Positions 1-7,729 of a stretch of DNA of 52,312 nt are shown piece after piece (the first letter of the stretch is position 1; the number at the start of each line of letters is the position of its first letter). The translations under genes were made by a program, and so were the position numbers. The notes beneath the pieces were generated by a model. That model was not told where the DNA came from. It ran no database searches and saw only the letters and a program-made list of their open reading frames with translations. Origin of the DNA: an uncultured Clostridia bacterium (GTDB taxonomy: Bacteria; Bacillota; Clostridia; Oscillospirales; CAG-382); assembly GCA_944375955.1 (NCBI GenBank), contig CALWBE010000007.1, positions 1 through 52,312 of the forward strand. The letters run 5' to 3'.

Positions 1-310
1 CGAACATACTCCACAGAAGCGTTGTTCATTTCCTCCAGGGCTTTTTGATACTTGCCCATGTTCTCTTTCATCTCGCCGCTGCCAAAGCCAATAAACTCCG
101 CAACAAACGCCAGAACGATACCGACCAGAGAGGCAAGCCCGAACCGCCAATCAACGGCCAGTAAAATGATGACCATGACGATGGGGGCTGTGACAGACGC
201 CACGAAATCCGGGAATTGATGGGCAATGAACCCTTCAACGCTCTCGATATTCTCATCCATGATTTTACGCAGGCGGCCACTGCCAATCGTTAGATGATAC
301 GAAGCCTCCC
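1..310 (-). pseudogene. Fragment of an ABC exporter transmembrane domain, lacking its 5' end
   Basis: Read on the minus strand, this stretch encodes about 100 residues typical of the membrane domain of an ABC exporter (permease-ATPase type). It includes the segment RLRKIMDENIESVEGFI, two hydrophobic helices (around VTAPIVMVIILLAVDW and LVGIVLAFVAEFIGFG), and the loop EMKENMGKYQKALEEM. The gene runs off the window start. Upstream the frame stays open only to a TGA at 339-341 and has no start codon with a ribosome site, so the N-terminal part is missing. The piece is clearly GC-richer than the AT-rich DNA that starts near 310, and its codon use differs from all other genes here. It is either a truncated acquired gene or an assembly junction. 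The family call is fairly sure, the substrate is unknown. Confidence 0.6.
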
Positions 311-366
311 CCTTGTTTTTATTTTTTATTTTAAAATATCAAACGGTAAAATAAAATCATTTTAAT

Positions 367-1347
367 TTATCTTGACTTTATAATCTTATAATATATTCTT
401 TCAATATACCTGAACGACATGGGCCATATGCAAACAGCAAAAAAAACAATTACAAAATAACGCAGCGCATGCGCGATTCCGATATTATACCCTTCAAAAA
501 CAAACGCTAAAGGCGCTTTGAGTTTTGACTTTATAAATATTACAAGAAGAAAACCCGGTATAGTCTTTAATACCTGTACGGCGGGAGATGCTGCCGTATT
601 AAATTTCACAAATTTTTTTTCAATAGGATATGCTACAGCGATCCCTGCAGCTCCGCCTAACATATAAAAAGCGTTTTTTTGTCCCTCCTCTATATTATAC
701 ATATCTTCCGCTCCGATTGACGAAATCGGAAGAGAATATGCGTATGCAAGATATCCGGAGGCAAAAACGAGCATAAGTGCTATAATAGTATAAATCGCAG
801 TATCTTCATTATTTACATTGTCAAAAATCAGTTTAAATCCTAAAACAAGAACAGCTGCCAAAAAAGCAGATACCGCAACATCGAGCGGAGTATGAACTCC
901 TAGATAAAGTCTTGACATACAAGTAAAAAATGCGAGCAATATACAAATAGCAATGGCAATTCTTCTCTTTACGCCTGATAATATAATACCTCTCTTTTTT
1001 CCGCTCATTTCCGCAGCTATACATCCAAAAATGCCAACCGCATTCTGAGTGTGACCGCTTGGGAACGAATATCCTGCCGCACGTTCTCTCGCTTCCTCGA
1101 CTATCGTAAAATCCGGATCCACAATCCATGGCCGCGGAACGCGAAACATAAGCTTTAACGCTTGATTTATAATTGTTCCAAAAAAGCAAACCGACATCAT
1201 ATAATATCCGGTCTTTTTACTGACACACCAGAATATTATCAAAGCCGCCGCTATAAAAAACGTTTCGTCCCCGAGTTCGGTTACAGCAAGAAAAAATTTA
1301 TCTAAAATCGGACTGCGTATGCTTTCAAATAAATAAAGAAGCTTCAT
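367..1347 (-). CDS. PAP2-family membrane phosphatase
   Basis: This is an integral membrane phosphatase of the PAP2 (phosphatidic acid phosphatase type 2) superfamily. Members dephosphorylate lipid phosphates such as phosphatidate or undecaprenyl pyrophosphate at the membrane. All three signature motifs are present: K65-x6-R72-P73 (KLMFRVPRP), PSGH at 96-99, and SR-x5-H-x3-D with S145, R146, H152 and D156. Several hydrophobic helices lie between and after them, and the C-terminal half (about residues 160-326) adds more helices beyond the minimal domain. The ATG at 1345-1347 is preferred over one seven codons upstream, because a GGAG site lies five bases before it. It is monocistronic, with its own promoter at 1425-1453. 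The exact lipid substrate cannot be read from the sequence. Confidence 0.85.
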   Translation of the reverse strand: MKLLYLFESIRSPILDKFFLAVTELGDETFFIAAALIIFWCVSKKTGYYMMSVCFFGTIINQALKLMFRVPRPWIVDPDFTIVEEARERAAGYSFPSGHTQNAVGIFGCIAAEMSGKKRGIILSGVKRRIAIAICILLAFFTCMSRLYLGVHTPLDVAVSAFLAAVLVLGFKLIFDNVNNEDTAIYTIIALMLVFASGYLAYAYSLPISSIGAEDMYNIEEGQKNAFYMLGGAAGIAVAYPIEKKFVKFNTAASPAVQVLKTIPGFLLVIFIKSKLKAPLAFVFEGYNIGIAHALRYFVIVFFAVCIWPMSFRYIERIYYKIIKSR

Positions 1348-1424
1348 TCTATCTCCGTGTTTTTGCAATATTTAATACGTTTTATAAAAAATGCTATTAT
1401 AATAATTAATATTTTCCTTCTTAA

Positions 1425-1453
1425 ATTATATTACCAGCCGTTTTCTTTGTCAA
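1425..1453 (-). promoter_or_regulatory. Sigma-A promoter of the PAP2 gene
   Basis: On the minus strand, TTGACA (1448-1453) and TATAAT (1425-1430) are separated by exactly 17 bp. The -10 lies about 78 bp before the PAP2 start codon. Confidence 0.75.
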
Positions 1454-1520
1454 GAAAATATTGATATACAATGCTGAATATTTGCCGTGCAACGAATACT
1501 TTAAATGATAAAGAAATCTG

Positions 1521-1549
1521 TTGAAATTTGCTTATCTTTATGATAAAAT
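1521..1549 (+). promoter_or_regulatory. Sigma-A promoter of the eda operon
   Basis: TTGAAA (1521-1526) and TAAAAT (1544-1549) are 17 bp apart on the plus strand, about 90 bp before the first gene of the Cys-rich protein / aldolase / YkgJ-like operon. Confidence 0.65.
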
Positions 1550-1638
1550 AATATTGATTTATTTTAGGTTTCTCTTTCGCTGATTTAAAACGGCTGAAGA
1601 AAACTCCCATGCAGTTCTGAAAGGATCATTCATGTAAT

Positions 1639-1908
1639 ATGAAAAAAACATACGATTACGTTAAATCCTGCGCTCTGTGCGAAAGATCTTGTTTTGTAGA
1701 ATATGATGAAAAGTATATCTGCAAATATAAAAACCGCTGCACGGTTGTTGAAGATACCGATTGCTGCCGTCATTTTAAATTTGATCTTTTAAAGCTTGAA
1801 CCTCCGCCAAAACTTCCTTACAAAGCCGATTCTGTGGGTATAATATCTATTTCGCCCGCAGATACAGATGAAAATAATAACAGCGAAAGGACAGAAAGCA
1901 ATGAGTGA
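1639..1908 (+). CDS. Small cysteine-rich protein of unknown function
   Basis: An 89-residue protein with seven cysteines in its first half: C11, C14, C18, C28, C34, C42 and C43. The CxxCxxxC start suggests a zinc or iron-sulfur site. The C-terminal third is low-complexity and acidic. I do not recognise a named family. It is real rather than spurious: it follows a good promoter, and its stop codon overlaps the aldolase start by eight bases (ATGAGTGA), a mark of translational coupling. The third gene of the operon is also Cys-rich, so the two may share a metal-related task. No catalytic function is claimed. Confidence 0.6.
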   Translation: MKKTYDYVKSCALCERSCFVEYDEKYICKYKNRCTVVEDTDCCRHFKFDLLKLEPPPKLPYKADSVGIISISPADTDENNNSERTESNE

Positions 1909-2863
1909 TATTTTTACAAAAATTTTTAATATTGGTATAATTCCGGTAGTTGTGATAGATGATGAAAACGATGCGCTGCCGATTGCTCAGGCTCTTATTG
2001 ACGGCGGACTTCCGGCAGCCGAAATAACTTTTAGAACACCCGCTGCAAGGAATTCTATCAAACGTATCAGCGAAGTTTTAGGAGAAAAAATACTTATAGG
2101 TGCAGGTACGGTGCTTACTGAAAAACAAGTTGACGAAGCTGCCGACGCCGGAGCTAAATTTATCGTAAGTCCGGGATTTTCCGAAAATATAGTTAAATAC
2201 TGTATCAGCAAAAATTTAACAGTTATTCCGGGCTGCTCACGCCCAACAGATGTTGAAGCTGCAATACGGCTCGGGCTCTCAGTTGTAAAATTTTTCCCCG
2301 CCGAAGCGGCAGGCGGTCTGCCAATGATAAAAGCAATGAGCGCTCCATATACCGGAATGAAATTTATGCCCACAGGTGGCATTGATGAGAAAAATCTTGT
2401 TGAATATCTCTCTTTTGACAAAATAATAGCCTGCGGCGGAAGCTTTATGGTAAAAAAGGAATGGATTAAAAACAAAGAATTCTATAAAATTACTGAATCC
2501 GCTTCAAAAGCAGTCCGCTTAATGCACGGTTTTCATGCTGAACATATAGGAATTAACGCAGGATCTGACGAAAATTCCGCTTCTGTTTTATCCGCGTTTT
2601 CAGCGTTCGGTTTTTCCGTAAACGACGGCACCGACAGCGTCTTTCTCGATCATGATATTGAAATAATGAAAAAGCCATGGTATGGCAAATACGGTCATAT
2701 CTGCATCGAAACTAATAATATAAAGCGCGCCGAAGCTTATCTTAAATCTTCAGGTTTTAAATTTATCGAGGAATCAAAAAACCTTGACCCTAAAGGTAAT
2801 TATTCTGTAGTATATATCGACGGAGATTTCGGCGGATTTGCCGTACATTTGCTTCAAAAATGA
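1901..2863 (+). CDS. eda: KDPG/KHG aldolase fused to a C-terminal VOC (glyoxalase-like) domain
   Basis: The N-terminal ~210 residues are a class I KDPG aldolase (2-keto-3-deoxy-6-phosphogluconate to pyruvate plus glyceraldehyde-3-phosphate). Glu41 in AEITFRT, Arg46 and the Schiff-base Lys130 in VVKFFPAEAAGG are visible. After about residue 215 a second domain starts (GFHAEHIGIN) and runs to the C-terminus (GGFAVHLLQK) with the fold pattern of a VOC/glyoxalase half. At 320 residues it is about 110 longer than plain Eda. I recall similar fusions in Clostridia. The ATG at 1901 is chosen over an in-frame ATG 33 bases earlier because AAAGGA precedes it. With the KDG kinase at 13.7-14.7 kb it completes the lower uronate pathway. 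The role of the VOC domain is unknown. Confidence 0.9.
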   Translation: MSDIFTKIFNIGIIPVVVIDDENDALPIAQALIDGGLPAAEITFRTPAARNSIKRISEVLGEKILIGAGTVLTEKQVDEAADAGAKFIVSPGFSENIVKYCISKNLTVIPGCSRPTDVEAAIRLGLSVVKFFPAEAAGGLPMIKAMSAPYTGMKFMPTGGIDEKNLVEYLSFDKIIACGGSFMVKKEWIKNKEFYKITESASKAVRLMHGFHAEHIGINAGSDENSASVLSAFSAFGFSVNDGTDSVFLDHDIEIMKKPWYGKYGHICIETNNIKRAEAYLKSSGFKFIEESKNLDPKGNYSVVYIDGDFGGFAVHLLQK

Positions 2864-3423
2864 ATATGACAGAAAATTCGTCGGCAGAAAGACTCGAACT
2901 TTTACTTAAGGCTTATGAGTTGTTGTCGGATATAACTCCGAAAAAATACGACTGCGGTATTTTGTGTTCGTCTGTTTGCTGCAAAAATAACGGCAGCCAC
3001 GGTAATGACAAAGAATGCGGTATGCTTCTGCTTCCCGGTGAAAAAGAACTTCTGTCCGGAGCTCCTGACTACACATTTTTAAACTCAGCAAATGAGACGC
3101 TTCTTGTCTGCGACGGAAAATGCATAAGGGAGCTGCGTCCTTTTGCATGCAGAATTTTTCCGTTTTATCCTAAAATAGTAGATTGTTCCGGTAAATATTC
3201 CGTTAGAATACTGCCTGATCCAAGAAGCTTTAATATTTGTCCCATAACAAATGATTTCAGAAAGCGAAAAGCGCGCATAGCCTTCATAAGAAATGCTAAA
3301 AAAGCTGTTCGAATACTTATGCGTGATAAAATGATTCTTGAAGAACTCATAAAACAAAGCGATATGATTTCAGACATAGAAGACTTGAGAAAGAAACTGT
3401 TAAGTGCAGATATCAAAAAATAA
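2860..3423 (+). CDS. Cys-rich YkgJ-like protein (putative metal or Fe-S cluster binding)
   Basis: A 187-residue protein with ten cysteines (C32, C36, C40, C41, C53, C84, C88, C97, C109, C127). The stretch ELRPFACRIFPFYP resembles the RPxxCRxFP core of the YkgJ family, described as zinc- or iron-chelating. The C-terminal 60 residues are charged and probably helical. Its ATG overlaps the stop of the aldolase gene (ATGA), so it is the third gene of a coupled operon that ends in a strong terminator. The family link rests on this motif alone, and the biochemical role is not known. Confidence 0.6.
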   Translation: MNMTENSSAERLELLLKAYELLSDITPKKYDCGILCSSVCCKNNGSHGNDKECGMLLLPGEKELLSGAPDYTFLNSANETLLVCDGKCIRELRPFACRIFPFYPKIVDCSGKYSVRILPDPRSFNICPITNDFRKRKARIAFIRNAKKAVRILMRDKMILEELIKQSDMISDIEDLRKKLLSADIKK

Positions 3424-3457
3424 TTTAAACTAAGATTTTTATAAGTATTTTTTTAAT

Positions 3458-3496
3458 AAAAGGCTGAAGCAAATTAGAAATTTGCTTCAGCCTTTT
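3458..3496. terminator. Bidirectional intrinsic terminator between the eda operon and metQ
   Basis: A perfect 16-bp stem (3458-3473 with 3481-3496) with a 7-base loop. T-rich runs flank both sides, so it can end transcription of the eda operon (+) and of metNIQ (-). Confidence 0.9.
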
Positions 3497-3535
3497 TACT
3501 CAAAATTATATCAACAAGCTACATCATATAATTTT

Positions 3536-4363
3536 TTAGAATATTGCAACAACAGCCCCGTTGTACGCTTCTTCAATATATGACTTAACTTTATCGGTTT
3601 TAAGAGCATCTATCAAAGCCGCTATCTTTTCGCTGTCAGTATCTTCAGGTCTTATAGCTATAATATTAGCATATGTCTGCGCCGCGTCGCCGTCTGCACT
3701 TTCTATTGCAAGCGCTTCTTCAATATGAAGTCCTGCCTGAAGCGCATAATTTCCGTTGATTACTGCAATTGTGCCTTCATCACTGTTTTTAAGCTGTGCC
3801 GGTACCATATCCGCCTGCAATGCCTTTATGTCATATCCGCCGTCATCAACAATATCAAGCGTGGTTACTCCGACTGCCGCACTTGCGTCTTCAGGCAGCG
3901 TAATAAGTCCTTCCTGCTCAAGAAGCAAAAGCGCACGAGTCTCGTTGCTGTCATCGGCTGGTATTATAATTGTAGCTCCCTCGGAAAGCTCTGAAAGATC
4001 TGTCACTCCGTTTCCGTAAATTCCGAAAGGCTCGTAGTGAATAAGCTCTTTTGCTATAAGGTCTGTGCCGTTCTTTTCATTAAAACTTAAAAGATACGGT
4101 GTATGTTGGAAATAGTTTGCGTCAAGTTCCCCATCTGCGAGGGCTTTGTTCGGAAGAACATAATCGTCAAAAATCCTGATTTCAAGCGTATAACCTTTTT
4201 CAGCTAAATCATCTTTTACCTGCTCTAAAATTTCCGCGTGAGGAGTTGCACTGGCACCTACGATTATTGTTTTGTCATCATCGTTCTTCTCGGTGCAGCC
4301 TGCAAGAGATAATATTGATAAAGCTGCTGCGGCTGCAAGAAATACTGATAAAAATTTTTTCAT
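3536..4363 (-). CDS. metQ: D/L-methionine ABC transporter substrate-binding lipoprotein
   Basis: A 275-residue lipoprotein of the NlpA/MetQ family that captures methionine at the outer face of the membrane for MetNI. The signal peptide ends in a lipobox LSLAGC, with the lipidated Cys at residue 23. The mature part shows the family pattern: VGASATPHAEILEQ at the start, the YFQHTPYL segment that lines the ligand pocket, and IIPADDSNETRALLLL. The ATG at 4361-4363 is preferred over a GTG two codons earlier, because the AAGGAG site at 4373-4378 sits nine bases from the ATG but only three from the GTG. Order and strand (metN, metI, metQ) match the classic methionine transport operon. Confidence 0.93.
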   Translation of the reverse strand: MKKFLSVFLAAAAALSILSLAGCTEKNDDDKTIIVGASATPHAEILEQVKDDLAEKGYTLEIRIFDDYVLPNKALADGELDANYFQHTPYLLSFNEKNGTDLIAKELIHYEPFGIYGNGVTDLSELSEGATIIIPADDSNETRALLLLEQEGLITLPEDASAAVGVTTLDIVDDGGYDIKALQADMVPAQLKNSDEGTIAVINGNYALQAGLHIEEALAIESADGDAAQTYANIIAIRPEDTDSEKIAALIDALKTDKVKSYIEEAYNGAVVAIF

Positions 4364-4452
4364 TTTCACTTTCTCCTTAAATATTTTTGTTGTGTTTTGA
4401 AAATTAATCTTTTTAACGCATCTTTGATATAGCTTGCTTTTTTTGTTTTTAT

Positions 4453-5127
4453 TTATTTTATCCTTTTATCATTTTTCATCGCTATTCTCATTCCGACTTC
4501 CTGTATAATTTCCACTATCACTATCGTTAGAAGCATACTTACCCATATTACATCGTATTCCGATCTCTGATAACCGTCAATAATAGCTATCTTTCCCAAG
4601 CCTCCCCCGGCAATAGTTCCTGCCATTGCCGAATACCCGAGAATAGTTACTGTGGAAATTACCGCGCCTACTATAAGCGACGGCGCTGCCTCCGGTACAA
4701 GCACTTTGCGGATTATGCCGAACGAACTCGTTCCCATTGCCTGAGCCGCTTCTATTACCCCTTTATCTACCTCTTTGATTGATGATTCTACCATACGGGC
4801 TACATACGGAGCCGCTGCTACGACAAGAGTGAAAATCATTGCACGGTTTCCCATGGAAGTTCCAACAAACAACTTTGCCGCCGGCAGAATTGCCACCATA
4901 AGTATTATAAAAGGAATGCTTCGGAATATATTTACTATAAATCCTATTATTTTATTGAGCCACCTTATCGGACATATTCCTTCTTTATCAGTTACACTTA
5001 AAATTATACCGAGCGGAAGTCCTATTATGTATGCTATAAATGTTGAAAGCAAAACCATATAAACTGTTTCCCAAACGCCCAATGCAAATACGCCGTTTTC
5101 CCACAGTTTCATAAATGCCTCTGACAT
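4453..5127 (-). CDS. metI: Methionine ABC transporter permease
   Basis: A 224-residue membrane protein with five to six hydrophobic helices and the binding-protein-dependent permease signature. The EAA loop reads VIEAAQAMGTSSFGIIRKVLVPEAAPS (split here by function: EAAQAMG docks on the MetN ATPase). The helix containing ILGYSAMAGTIAGGGLG and the tail QRSEYDVIW are typical of MetI. Length matches the family. Its start lies ten bases from the metN stop, and an AGGAGG sequence within the end of metN serves as its ribosome site (spacing somewhat long, 14 bases). It forms the membrane channel of the MetNIQ importer. Confidence 0.93.
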   Translation of the reverse strand: MSEAFMKLWENGVFALGVWETVYMVLLSTFIAYIIGLPLGIILSVTDKEGICPIRWLNKIIGFIVNIFRSIPFIILMVAILPAAKLFVGTSMGNRAMIFTLVVAAAPYVARMVESSIKEVDKGVIEAAQAMGTSSFGIIRKVLVPEAAPSLIVGAVISTVTILGYSAMAGTIAGGGLGKIAIIDGYQRSEYDVIWVSMLLTIVIVEIIQEVGMRIAMKNDKRIK

Positions 5128-5136
5128 GTTAATTAA

Positions 5137-6126
5137 TCACACCTCCTCCGAATATTTTAATTTTATTGAATCAAGATAAGCCGTAACACGTTCATAATTA
5201 TTTTCGCCTTCCGGAATCTGCAGTATCATTTGACCATACGCTTTTCCGTCTATATCCTTAGTATCCGCAAACATAATGTTTACCGGTACTCCCGACGATA
5301 TAACAAGATTTGAAATCACAGGTCTTCCTGATGCTTCTCCGTCAAATATTATTCTCAGCCGCTTTTCGCCGTGCACAGTATCAGTTATTACAGTTTTTGG
5401 AAGTATAAGATCGCGCGCTATATCTGATTTCGGATTTACAAATACGTCGCTTACCTTTCCCTGTTCAGCAATGACGCTTTTGTCTATTACCGCAACACGG
5501 TCGCATATGCTGTCTATTACTTTCATTTCATGCGTTATTACAACAATCGTAACGCCGAATTCCTTATTTATCCTCTTTAAAAGTTCAAGTATTGACTGAG
5601 TCGTATTTGGATCAAGCGCACTTGTTGCCTCATCGCACAAAAGATACTTCGGATTTGTTGCAAGTGCTCTCGCTATCGCCACACGCTGCTTCTGTCCTCC
5701 CGACAACTGCGAAGGATACGCTTTTTCACGGTCTGACAACCCTACCAGCTTTAAAAGCTCACGTGCTCTATTTTTGGCCTCTTCCTTAGGCGTTCCAGCA
5801 ATCTCAAGAGGATAACATACATTTTTTATTACATTTCTCTGAGCAAGTAAATTGAATCCCTGAAATATCATACCAATATTTCTTCTTACAAGCAACAGCT
5901 CTTTCTTATTAAGCTTTGTTATATCCCTGCCGTCTATAATTACTGCGCCTTCGGTAGGACGCTCAAGCAAGTTTATACACCGCACAAGCGTACTTTTTCC
6001 AGCTCCGGAAAGGCCTATTATCCCAAAAATCTCTCCATCATTTACACAAAGATCTATATTCTTCAAAGCGCAGATATCTCCTGATACCGTATGAAAGATC
6101 TTTGTTAAATTTTTTAGCTCTATCAT
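5137..6126 (-). CDS. metN: Methionine ABC transporter ATP-binding protein with NIL domain
   Basis: A 329-residue ATPase that powers methionine import. Seen in order: Walker A GLSGAGKS (38-45), Q-loop in GMIFQGFNLL, signature LSGGQKQR, Walker B YLLCDEATSALDP, and switch His in ITHEMK. The C-terminal ~80 residues form the NIL domain, which in E. coli MetN binds methionine and inhibits transport when the inside pool is full. The ATG at 6124-6126 is chosen because the GGAG at 6132-6135 precedes it at proper distance. The TTG four codons earlier overlaps that same site. Expression is probably set by the leader described at 6146-6304. Confidence 0.95.
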   Translation of the reverse strand: MIELKNLTKIFHTVSGDICALKNIDLCVNDGEIFGIIGLSGAGKSTLVRCINLLERPTEGAVIIDGRDITKLNKKELLLVRRNIGMIFQGFNLLAQRNVIKNVCYPLEIAGTPKEEAKNRARELLKLVGLSDREKAYPSQLSGGQKQRVAIARALATNPKYLLCDEATSALDPNTTQSILELLKRINKEFGVTIVVITHEMKVIDSICDRVAVIDKSVIAEQGKVSDVFVNPKSDIARDLILPKTVITDTVHGEKRLRIIFDGEASGRPVISNLVISSGVPVNIMFADTKDIDGKAYGQMILQIPEGENNYERVTAYLDSIKLKYSEEV

Positions 6127-6145
6127 TTTATTCTCCAAATAAAAA

Positions 6146-6172
6146 AGACAGAAAGTCTTGTACTTTCCGTCT
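6146..6172 (-). terminator. Attenuator (leader) terminator before metN
   Basis: On the minus strand an 11-bp stem with one G-U pair (6162-6172 with 6146-6156) and a 5-base loop is followed at once by six U residues. It sits between the leader peptide and the metN ribosome site, inside the transcript from the promoter at 6347-6375. It therefore must be bypassed for metNIQ to be expressed. Confidence 0.85.
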
Positions 6173-6213
6173 CGTAATTACAAAAAACAAATTTTCCCGA
6201 TACGAAAGACAAG
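6157..6213 (-). promoter_or_regulatory. Candidate antiterminator hairpin of the metNIQ leader
   Basis: The RNA segment copied from 6202-6213 (CUUGUCUUUCGU) can pair with that from 6157-6170 (ACGGAAAGUACAAG), forming 12 bp with one bulge in each run. The second segment contains the 5' arm and loop of the terminator, so the two hairpins exclude each other. The first arm starts eight bases after the leader stop codon, where a ribosome paused at the stop would cover it. A further 7-bp pairing is possible between 6270-6276, in the leader codons, and 6197-6203, which could sequester the antiterminator arm. Pairings are read by eye, not folded by software. Confidence 0.65.
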
Positions 6214-6220
6214 TTCTGAT

Positions 6221-6304
6221 TTAAGCAGCGAAAAACATGTACGCCGACATTGCGCACATGCACATCATGGTATCGGTCATAGAAAAAATATTGTATGTTT
6301 TCAT
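6221..6304 (-). CDS. Methionine-rich leader peptide of the metNIQ operon (27 aa)
   Basis: A 27-codon reading frame beginning MKTYNIFSMTDTMM and ending in AYMFFAA. Seven of 27 residues are Met (1, 9, 13, 14, 16, 19, 23), and five of these crowd into residues 13-23, along with two Cys. An AGGAG sequence lies about eleven bases before the ATG. It sits between a strong promoter and an intrinsic terminator just upstream of the methionine transporter operon. The Met codon cluster lies within a 9-bp RNA hairpin (6236-6244 with 6252-6260). The arrangement is that of a regulatory leader peptide whose translation speed reports charged Met-tRNA. The peptide itself probably has no other function. No homologue is known to me. 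Confidence 0.75.
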   Translation of the reverse strand: MKTYNIFSMTDTMMCMCAMSAYMFFAA

Positions 6305-6346
6305 AACCGCTTGCTCTCCTCTTGAACTTTCTTTCTAATATTTAGT

Positions 6347-6375
6347 AGTATATCACACAAAAATCCTATTGTCAA
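6347..6375 (-). promoter_or_regulatory. Sigma-A promoter of the metNIQ leader and operon
   Basis: TTGACA (6370-6375) and TATACT (6347-6352) are 17 bp apart on the minus strand. Transcription would start near 6340, about 35 bases before the leader peptide ATG. Confidence 0.85.
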
Positions 6376-6435
6376 CTATTTTTTATCTTATATTCCATAT
6401 TTTGCTTTTCACGCATTCACCCTTTAAAATAATAG

Positions 6436-6464
6436 TTGATTTCTGTCGAGCAATATGATATAAT
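6436..6464 (+). promoter_or_regulatory. Sigma-A promoter of glyA
   Basis: TTGATT (6436-6441), 17 bp, TATAAT (6459-6464) on the plus strand, about 50 bp before the glyA start. It is divergent from the met promoter. Confidence 0.8.
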
Positions 6465-6513
6465 ATTTGTATATGTTTGGATAATATTATTAAGGTAAAG
6501 AGAGGTAAAAGCA

Positions 6514-7710
6514 TTGGAAAGTAAAGTTTTTGATTTTATAGCAAAAGAGCAGGAACGTCAGGACAAAAATGTTGAACTTATTGCAAGTGAGAATTTTGTT
6601 TCTGACAATATTCTTAAAGCCGTAGGCTCTTGCTTTACAAACAAATACTGCGAAGGATATCCTTATGTCAGAACTACCGGTAGAACAGGCCGTTATTACG
6701 GCGGCACCATGTATGCTGATGAACTTGAAGAATACTGCTGCGATATGTGGAGAAAGGTGTATAATACTGATTACCATGTAAATGTTCAGCCTCACTCAGG
6801 CTCACAGGCAAATTTTGCCGCATATATGAGCGTAATAAAGCCCGGAGATACTATCCTTGCCATGAGTCTTGAAAACGGCGGACACCTTACACACGGCTCT
6901 GCTGTAAATTTCAGCGGAAAACTTTACAATATGGTATTCTATGGAGTTGATGAAAACGGTTTTATCGACTATGAAGATATGGAAAACAAAATAAAAGAAT
7001 TCCATCCTATGGTAGTTCTTGCCGGTGCAAGCGCATATTCAAGAATTATTAAGTTCGATCTTATTAAGGAAATTATCGACCGCTGCGTAACGGATGATTA
7101 TCCCCGTCCGTATTTTATGGTTGATATGGCTCATATAGCCGGTCTTGTCGCTGCAGGTGAACACCCCTCTCCTTTCGGCCTTGCTGACATAATCACTACC
7201 ACTACACATAAGACACTTCGCGGACCGAGAGGCGGACTTATTTTCTGCCGTCCTGATCTTGCAAAAAAAGTTGACGGCGCTATTTTCCCGGGTACTCAGG
7301 GCGGTCCTCTTATGCATGTTATTGCAGGCAAGGCAATATGCGCTGAGGAGGCTTTAACAGACGATTACAAAGTTTATGCCCGCAATGTTGTCAAAAACTC
7401 AAAGGCTATGTGTGATGAATTTATAAAAATGGGCTATCATGTAGTTACCGGAGGAACTGACAATCATCTGTTCCTTCTCGACCTGTCTGCCACACATCCT
7501 AACCTTACCGGAAAAATGCTTCAGGATGAGCTTGACAAAAACCACATAACTCTTAATAAGAATTGTGTACCGAACGAGAAAAGATCTCCTTCCGAAACCT
7601 CAGGCGTACGTATAGGATCCGCCGCTATGACTACAAAAGGCTGGACAGAAAAAGATTTCATTGAAACAGCAAGAAAAATTGATCAGATTATAAAATCTAT
7701 GAACATCTGA
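6514..7710 (+). CDS. glyA: Serine hydroxymethyltransferase, variant with a short insertion
   Basis: A PLP enzyme that interconverts serine and glycine and charges tetrahydrofolate with a one-carbon unit in the cytosol. PLP-binding Lys233 lies in TTTTHKTLRGPRGG, with D204 and H207 in VDMAHIAG, the N-terminal ELIASENFVS motif and HSGSQAN. It has 398 residues, slightly short at the C-terminus for the family. The start is a TTG (6514-6516), with AGAGG about nine bases upstream and no ATG nearby. Unusually, between EGYP and RYYGG, where most SHMTs have two residues, this one has nine (51-59, YVRTTGRTG), close to the active site. It has its own promoter and ends in a shared terminator. Confidence 0.93.
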   Translation: MESKVFDFIAKEQERQDKNVELIASENFVSDNILKAVGSCFTNKYCEGYPYVRTTGRTGRYYGGTMYADELEEYCCDMWRKVYNTDYHVNVQPHSGSQANFAAYMSVIKPGDTILAMSLENGGHLTHGSAVNFSGKLYNMVFYGVDENGFIDYEDMENKIKEFHPMVVLAGASAYSRIIKFDLIKEIIDRCVTDDYPRPYFMVDMAHIAGLVAAGEHPSPFGLADIITTTTHKTLRGPRGGLIFCRPDLAKKVDGAIFPGTQGGPLMHVIAGKAICAEEALTDDYKVYARNVVKNSKAMCDEFIKMGYHVVTGGTDNHLFLLDLSATHPNLTGKMLQDELDKNHITLNKNCVPNEKRSPSETSGVRIGSAAMTTKGWTEKDFIETARKIDQIIKSMNI

Positions 7711-7729
7711 CATTGTAAAAATAAAAAAC

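Noticed and set aside
1987..2475. Long reverse-strand frame inside the aldolase gene
   Set aside because: It is a shadow of the eda coding frame, without ribosome site or family likeness.
6140..6345. S-box (SAM-I) riboswitch before metN
   Set aside because: The AAGAGGAGAGC stretch recalls the start of an S-box, but the GGCCC and other conserved core elements are missing, and a leader ORF with ribosome site occupies the place.
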